From Syncephalis fuscata (taxonomy: Eukaryota; Zoopagomycota; Zoopagomycetes; Zoopagales; Piptocephalidaceae): a DNA stretch of 21,029 nucleotides. Positions 1 to 6,768 of this stretch are shown one piece after another. The translations under genes were made by a program, and so were the position numbers. The first letter of the stretch is position 1, and each line of letters starts with the position of its first letter. The DNA lies in contig JAHLTZ010000156.1 in NCBI GenBank assembly GCA_025786725.1, positions 1-21,029 on the forward strand, written 5' to 3'. The notes below the pieces were generated by a model. The model was not told the DNA's origin and searched no databases. It was given only the letters and a program-made list of their open reading frames with translations.

Positions 1-480
1 TGTACGCTATTTGTATGTATGCAGATATTGGACCCGAGTCATTCAGTGGAAGTGACAGCAAAAACACATTATCGCTTTTATAAAACCAAACAATATACTT
101 GTTTTCACCAAGTAGTTAGACCTTGTAATAAAAAATACGACTAATGTGTCTATCTCTATCATATGTGTACTGAATTATTATCATTATTGTGTTATTACTG
201 TAAATGACTAGCAGATTGAAGTAAAGGCCGGGCAGATTATGTGCTATTTTGTATGCATGCAGATATCGGGGCCCAAGTCATTCGGTGGAAGTGACAGCAA
301 AGGCATCATTATCGTTTTTACAAAACCAAACAATATACTTGTTTTTATTAAATAGTTAGATCGTGTAACAGAAAATACAGAATAATATACCTATCTCTAT
401 CGCATATGCACCGGATTATTACCATTATTGTTTCATTCCTGTAAATGATGGGCAGCTTAAAGTAAAGACCAGGCAGGTTA
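1..480. repeat. Tandem duplication, two copies of about 240 bp
   Basis: Bases 1-238 and about 239-480 align nearly end to end. Both contain the blocks CAGTGGAAGTGACAGCAAA or CGGTGGAAGTGACAGCAAA, ACCAAACAATATACTTGTTTT, CCTATCTCTATC or its variant, and CTGTAAATGA. I estimate about 80-85 percent identity by eye, so the duplication is not recent. No open frame is shared by both copies. It lies just upstream of the microexon gene and may be part of its distal promoter or a fragment of a repeat that starts outside the window. Confidence 0.85.
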
Positions 481-483
481 AAA

Positions 484-774
484 TTAAGACTGGGAACATT
501 CTATCATACCACGAATCTATTGGTACCCGCACGTTTCAAACCATTATTTAGATTGCTTCATTGGTTCATATTACACATCAATGGTATGCCTCGTATGCTA
601 CAGTATACCAGTACCTCAGCATAACCATAGATTTAAATAGCCCACAAAGTATACACAACCAACTAAAATATCATCACCACACTCTACTTCTTACTAAACA
701 CACACTACTCTTCACTTTACACTTACCACACTCTACTATCTCTTTTATTTGTTTGTCTTAACAATCAATATCAC
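484..774 (+). promoter_or_regulatory. Upstream region and probable 5' UTR of the microexon gene
   Basis: There is no supportable coding region here. From about 665 to 755 the plus strand turns strongly C/T/A-rich and G-poor, with repeats of CACACTCTACT and CTTACCACACTCTAC. This resembles the pyrimidine-rich leader of well-expressed fungal genes. An AT-rich ATTTAAATAG at about 631 could be TATA-like. The start codon at 775 follows immediately. The promoter role is inferred from position and base composition only. Confidence 0.4.
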
Positions 775-3547
775 ATGAAGCTTTCCATTGCCGTCGTTTG
801 CACCATTGCCATTGCGCTTGTGGCCGTCACAACCATGGTGGATGCTAATCCAGCGTTAGTTCGTCGTGGTGGTATGTTGCAATAACAATAAATATGCCAT
901 ATCATTATATTTACTAACAGTATTGCTAACTAATGATTATAATAGCCAGTAGGTTGTATTATATACTACTTGACTATAAATTAACTATATTATTGATTAA
1001 TTGTACCGTTTATTTAATATTAATAGAGGGTAAGTTGTACTATATATTGCTTAACTATACATTAACTATGTGCCATATACTGTATTTATCAACAACTTAA
1101 TATTAATAGAATGTAAGTTGTATTGTATATCAATTGATTACTTAATAATTATATACTTTGTACTGTGTGCATCAATGTTTAATACTAATAGGCAGTAAGT
1201 GATATTGTATACTAGTGACCTATAAATTAATTCTATACCATGTATTATTTGTATCAACAACTTAATGTCATAGAGGGTAAGGTGTATTGTGTATTAACTG
1301 GCTATGAACTAATTTTATATTATCCCCGTGTATATCAACAATTTAATATTAATAGAATGTAAGTTATATTGCATATTAATTAATTATTCACTAATCATAT
1401 ATTATGTACTGTGTGTACCAACGGCTTAATAATAATAGGCGGTAAGCAGCATTATCTGTTGCTGACTTATAAATTAATTATATACCATACACTATGTGTA
1501 TCAATAACTTGATGGAATAGTTAGTAGGTAATATTACATATTAACTGACTATACATTAATTATATACCATGTATTGTGTGTATCAATAATTTAATACAAT
1601 AGAAAGTAAGCTATATTATATATTAACTAATTATTCACTAATTATATCTATGCACTGTATGCATCAACAAATATTAATAGACTGTAAGTAGCATTGTATA
1701 TTGGTGATTTATACATTGATTATATACCACTTATTGTGTATATCAATAACGTAATATTAATAGGCTGTAAGTACCATTATATATTGATGGTTTATAAATT
1801 AATTATGTGCCATGCACTGTGTATCAACGAATTAATATATTAGTGAGTAAGTAACATTGCATATTAACTGGACTATACATTAATAATGCTATTTACTAAT
1901 TGTACCGATTATTTAATATTAATAGATGGTAAGTATTATTGTATATTAATTAACTATACATTAATTATACTATTCATTGATTGTATCAATCGTTTAATAT
2001 TAATAGGGGGTAAGTGATATTGTATATTAACTGACTATACATTCACTATGCTATTTACTAATTGTACCGATTATTTAATATTAATAGGCTGTAAGTGATT
2101 TTGTATATCAATTAACTATACATTAACTATACTATTTACTGATTGTACCAATTATTTAATATTAATAGCTAGTAAGTGATATTGTATATTAACTGAATAT
2201 ACATTAATCATGTTACTTGCTGATTGTACTAATTATTTAATATTAATAGAACGTAAGTGATATTGTATATTAAATGAATATACATTAGTCATTCTATTTA
2301 CTAATTGTACCGATTATTTAATATTAATAGCCAGTAAGTGATATTGTATATTAACTGACTATACATTAACCATGTCACTTACTGATTGTACCAATTATTT
2401 AATATTAATAGCTGGTATGTTATATTGCATATTAACTGACTACATTAATAATGCTATTTACTAATTGTACCGATTACTTAATATTAATAGCTGGTATGTT
2501 ATATTGTATATTAACTGACTATACATTAATCATGCTATTTACTAATTGTACCGATTATTTAATATTAATAGATTGTAAGTGATATTGTATATTAGCTGAC
2601 TATACACTAATAATGCTATTTACTAATTGTACCGATTATTTATATTAATAGATTGTAAGTGATATTTTATATTAACTGACTATACATTAATCATGCTATT
2701 TACTAATTGTACCGATTATTTAATATTAATAGGCTGTAAGTGATATTGCATATTAACTGACTATACATTAATTATACTATTCATTGATTGTACCAATTGT
2801 TTAATATGAATAGGGGGTAGGTAGTATTGTATATTAACCGAATATACATTAACCATGCTATTTACTGATTGTATCAATTGTTTAATATTAATAGATAGTA
2901 AGTGATATTGTATATTAATTGGCTATAAATTAATTATGCTATTTGCTGATGATACCGATTATTTAATGTTAATAGAATGTATGTGAAATTTTGGATCAAT
3001 TGAATATTCACTAATCACATGCTATTTATTGTATGCATCAACAAATTAATATTAATAGGCAGTAAGTAGAATTATATATTAACTAAATATGCACTAATTC
3101 TATACCATGTATTGTACATATAAATAACTTAATATAAAAGGACGTAAGTTGTATTATGTGTCAATTAACTACTTGCTAATTATATATTATGTATTATGCT
3201 TATCAATGGCTTAATATTAATAGAATGTAAGTCATATTGTATATTAATTGAACATTGGCTAATTATATACCATGCACCATGTATATTAATAACTTAATAT
3301 TAGCTAAATGTAATTGTATTGTATATTAATTGAGCATTGGTTAATTATATATCACATATTGTGTACATTAATAATTTAATATTAATAGGCTGTAAGTAGT
3401 ATTGTATATTGACGGCTTATACATTAATTATATACCGCTTATTGTGTATATCAACAACTTAATATTAATAGACTGTAAGTAGCATTGTATATTGCTGCCT
3501 TATAAATTAATTTATGACATATAACATCTTTATTTGTAAATACAGAA
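775..3547 (+). CDS. Secreted cysteine-rich peptide encoded by a signal-peptide exon plus 32 tandem microexons
   Basis: Exon 1 (775-871) encodes 32 codons plus one base: MKLSIAVVCTIAIALVAV and onward, a classical signal peptide. A short NPALVRR pro-segment follows, ending in a Kex2-type dibasic site at a GTATGT donor. Then 32 microexons follow, each preceded by a TAATAG-like acceptor and followed by GTAAGT or a close variant. They start at 946, 1027, 1110, 1192, 1274, 1356, 1439, 1521, 1603, 1681, 1764, 1844, 1926, 2007, 2088, 2169, 2250, 2331, 2412, 2491, 2572, 2652, 2733, 2814, 2895, 2976, 3059, 3141, 3224, 3304, 3389 and 3472. All are 3 nt except 3304-3309, which is 6 nt. In phase 1 they read 33 residues without a stop, with cysteines at mature positions 4, 7, 11, 23, 27 and 32 (CX2CX3CX11CX3CX4C). 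The stop is T3474 plus AA at 3546-3547. The product is 65 aa. Function is unknown; an effector, antimicrobial or signalling role is possible. I recognise no family, although the CX3C pair recalls helical-hairpin peptides. Transcript proof is not available here. Confidence 0.85.
872..3545 (+). repeat. Tandem array of 33 introns (about 81-bp units, each intron plus microexon)
   Basis: The repeat unit is a whole intron of 71-80 nt (most commonly 78) plus 3 nt of exon. Each intron has a donor (mostly GTAAGT; GTATGT at 872, 2415, 2494 and 2979; GTAGGT at 949, 1524 and 2817; GTAAGC at 1442 and 1606; GTAAGG at 1277; GTAATT at 3310). A TACTAAT or related branch-point motif follows in many units, about 28 nt before an acceptor that usually reads TTAATATTAATAG. 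Units between about 1850 and 2900 are very similar to each other; the outer units are more diverged. The intron body is conserved while the three bases between AG and GT vary. A plain minisatellite would not be expected to put all its variability in exactly that triplet. Confidence 0.9.
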
Positions 3548-5099
3548 TAATCGATGGTTTCAAGACATCAGCATTGGTAGTGCAATCAAGTCACTATTCC
3601 AATACACTTTAGGTATATATTCGGTGAAAAGCAAGGCCATTTGACAATTACGCCGTCCAGTCTATATATATCAAGTTTTGGCCAATGCTCCGGTTTATCC
3701 AGTCTTTAATCAATGGAATCATTATGTTACCAACATGTTTGCATCTAGTTGTCACTATTTAACTGTGCAAGCTTATAGTAATAAACTTATGGTTTCATTT
3801 TAACTATATACAATCAAATTGCTATATCTATAACCATGTTTTATTTGCATTCAATAATGACAATTATCAATCAAATAATTAAATTAATAACAAAATGTGT
3901 ATAATTATATCGCCTAAGCTATAGGCATAGATTGTTATGGATGGTAGTAAAGCTATCATTATCATATAGCCAAATAATAGTATGCTGAAATTAGAATAAA
4001 TACGCTTTTTAATAAAACATGGCAATAAAGCATACAGTATTATAAAACAAAATAAATAGACAAAACGAATATGTGAATAGTAATAACAAAACTATACTGT
4101 ATCCAATTGATCAAGAGTAATAAACGAAATAAATCAAAATCTACTAAAGAAATACAGTTAGCAATAAACCCTTAGCTTTTGTTAATATAGTTTCTACAAT
4201 TTATAATATTAATGATATAGATGAACATATAGTACAAGTATACAAGATAAATATGTACAGTACAATAATAATGATAAATAAATAGCTTAATAACCAATGA
4301 CACTCAACAGCCAGTTTCATCTTCAATAAAGCGGATACTTCGTTTAAATGTGTGGCTATTATAGTTATTTAACTGCTAAATCACATTAAACAGTCAATAG
4401 TGTGCTCAATATTGTGGAAAGTTATCTTTATTTAGTTGATAAAAATATCATAAGATTCAATACAAATCAAATGGTTTAAATGATTCGCCACAGCTCCCTT
4501 TTAAGCTTTTTTGCCATATTACATAACTTTTCTAAATTATGACATTGGAGCGACTACTGCGATGTTTAAGAATGAATGTTACAAGTAGATTGTTCTAGTT
4601 TGCCAATGATAAATGTCATGTTGACGGTTTTATTTTGCATATCTCCCCTCTTGCTTGATACACCAACTAATTAACTTGATTTAATCAAAACAGTAATGCT
4701 TTCATGTAATTCGGAATTGTTTAATTACTAAATCTGATACCTGAAATGCTCTAAATAAGCCACTCTAATTTTATTTGTTGGTTAAATTTTATATTTTAAA
4801 AAATATTTATTAATTGAATCGCTTTTGTTTGCATTAAACTTTATTTATTTATTTTGCTAGTTGTTTCGTTAGTAGTTTGTATTTGTTCAATAAAAACGTT
4901 TATTTCAATATTAACTACTGTTTTAATACAATTAATGCTAATCTTTACATAGCATGTTTTTGTATTGTATTTTTGAGTTGCATTTGTCACAAATATATTG
5001 TTGAAAGTCTTTTAACAAATAAAACACAATTAGCATTGCTGTTGATATCGCTAAAATTAACTAAACTATGTAAATAAGCAAAATTGGTTTCAATTGAAA
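3548..5099. other. 3' UTR of the microexon gene, then AT-rich intergenic DNA
   Basis: The first 230 bases after the split stop are less AT-rich than what follows and probably form the 3' UTR. A polyadenylation-type AATAAA lies at 3780-3785. From about 3800 to 5100 the DNA is very AT-rich with many stops in all frames. The only sizeable open stretch (4877-5077, 66 codons) is a low-complexity AT-driven frame rich in Asn, Ile, Leu and Phe and looks non-coding. I see no RNA gene here. Confidence 0.5.
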
Positions 5100-5440
5100 A
5101 CATGCTGTTATGTACAAAAAACATAGTTATAGTGTTTTCATTTGATTAATTTGAAATTCACGAGGCTAATTATTGTTTTTGTTGGTCATGTATAGAAAAA
5201 TTGATCAAATATCGATAGAAGCTATATGATTGTAATTCCATATCATTTCGCATTTGTTGTTGCTATGTCTACGTACAGTGTGGATTATTGCATCTGAATG
5301 ATTTTTCTATTTTCTAATATTCTACTATTGTATTTTAAGCATATTTGTGCTGTAAGATTAATATTAATATAATTATTATAAATGTCGTTTATTAAACAGC
5401 CACTTTCCCTATAGCTAATCTAACTAAATAAGAAGTCAAA
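5100..5440 (-). repeat. Dispersed AT-rich repeat, inverted copy C
   Basis: The reverse complement of about 5250-5440 matches 16945-17110 almost base for base, including a run through CAGCACAAATATGCTTAAAA and the block around TCATTCAGATGCAATAATCC. The reverse complement of about 5100-5250 continues the match to about 17110-17240, through the CTTCTAT...ATCTTTCTACACATGGCCAACA segment in diverged form. It therefore belongs to the same family as the direct copies near 11170 and 16740 but lies in the opposite orientation. It has no coding capacity. Element type is unknown; a non-autonomous transposon relic is plausible. Confidence 0.7.
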
Positions 5441-5691
5441 GTAAAATAGCTCACTAATGTAAATAATTTATTAGTAGATTCATGTGATTTAGTGTCAAAA
5501 AATCAAAGCTAACATTTTTTACTTAATTGAACTACACATTTGCTATTCTACTAAACATGGAACTGGATGGTGAATGCTATTAAATATCAAATTACAATGC
5601 TTTCAATACTTTACAGCAACAATAATATGGATCAACATTTATTAACATATACACTAACATATAGCCTCTACCTATTCATCCACTTGATGAT

Positions 5692-6083
5692 AAAATTCCA
5701 CTTATTACTTTTGGGGCTACTTGATTTGCTACTTTTATGAAAGATAAGGTTGCTGGACTGGCCAATCGTTGCAAAAAGGTGCTCAAACTGCTGAGTGACA
5801 AGGACTTTTGGTTATTGTAAATATTAACGAGTACAATACATCAAAAGTCTGTTCCAAATGCAAGAAAAAGGAAATGGCAGGTTTACATCTGGAAGAACGC
5901 AAAAGCACAATGCATAGCGTATTTGTTTGGCAAAACAATGATTGTCGTACGGTATAGCAGTGTGATGTTAATGCCAGCAGAAACATGCACAGTATATTCA
6001 GTATAATGGCCGGTGGTGAACCAAGGCCTTCTGATTTCTTACCACCTATTATTATAAAAAGTCAAACTGACACTGTTGCATAA
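5692..6083 (+). pseudogene. Decayed 3' fragment of a Fanzor / OrfB-type (TnpB-related) nuclease gene
   Basis: Two overlapping frames carry the relic. Frame one (5692-5820) reads KIPLITFGAT, a stop (TGA 5722-5724), then MKDKVAGLANRCKKVLKLL. After a frameshift near 5817, frame two reads NINEYNTSKVCSKCKKKEM and later NNDCRTV, a stop (TAG 5955-5957), QCDVNASRNMHSI and GGEPRPSDF, ending at TAA 6081-6083. The order (EYxTSKxCxxC, then a second Cys pair, then DVNASRN with an Asp) matches the zinc-ribbon and RuvC-III end of IS605 OrfB/TnpB proteins and their eukaryotic Fanzor relatives. The second Cys pair has lost one Cys (Trp in its place), and the usual Arg before DVNA is Cys. In life this would be an RNA-guided DNA endonuclease; here it is dead. 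The N-terminal two thirds is not recognisable upstream. Confidence 0.7.
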
Positions 6084-6768
6084 ACATCATAATTAAATTA
6101 TAACATTTTATTGTAAGTAGCATGAAATACTGTTTAACATTTATTAACATTGATATCAAATGGAAACAGTGCTGATTAATTAAGACACTGATTAATTCAA
6201 TCGAGTTGATATAATACTACTTCAACAGATACTACTTCTTAGTAGTAAAAACTAATCGATGATTTATTATTCGAGTTATTGATTTTTGTCCCCAGTTTAA
6301 GGATGGAGAGTCAAAGTACAGTAGCTTCATCAACCTAGTATAAACATGACTATTAAATTTAGTAAAAACTTTATTAATAAATGCGTAAAAATGTGCTAAC
6401 TAGTGGGAAAAAGATCATTCACGTTACCTAAAATGGGCATAACAATGTGTCTTATCAGCAAATCAGCCACCAGACCATGTGAGTGAGTAATGGTTGATCC
6501 AAATGACCATTGTCAGTTACACAAATTCTTGGCAATTTTGTTCGATTAAAAAATGAACACGTTGCTAATTTCACATTCCTAATGGGATTGAAAAGAGGCC
6601 GAATTTCGCCCTTTTCCTTTTTAACTTTACTACTATTCACCACATTATCAACACACACACACACACGCACATACTTATATTTACACCTGGTTCAATTTGT
6701 TTGTTTATTTGTCATTATCTAGCATTATTAACTAGATTATTGCTCAGTTCACTTTTGTTTGCTAAGGT
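6084..6768 (+). promoter_or_regulatory. Upstream region of the HAC1-type gene
   Basis: Bases 6084-6450 are AT-rich without a convincing frame. From about 6580 the plus strand becomes pyrimidine-rich (CCTTTTTAACTTTACTACT), followed by a CA-dinucleotide run and TTTGTTTGTTTATTTGTC. This is a plausible promoter and leader. The start codon at 6769 is in the context AAGGTATGG, with G at +4. Promoter function is inferred only from position and composition. Confidence 0.4.
6651..6670. repeat. (CA)n microsatellite
   Basis: A run of about ten CA dinucleotides, interrupted once by CG, lies about 100 bases upstream of the bZIP start codon, probably in its 5' leader or promoter. Confidence 0.9.

Noticed and set aside
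872-3545. Reading the 81-bp array as a CRISPR array, centromeric satellite or plain minisatellite
   Set aside because: Spacers would be only 3 nt, which no CRISPR array has. Every unit keeps complete splice signals, and the triplets between them form one open frame that joins a signal-peptide exon in the correct phase, which a neutral satellite would not do.
4877-5077. 66-codon open frame in AT-rich DNA
   Set aside because: Low-complexity composition driven by AT content, no conserved motif, and it lies in a non-coding stretch beside a repeat copy.
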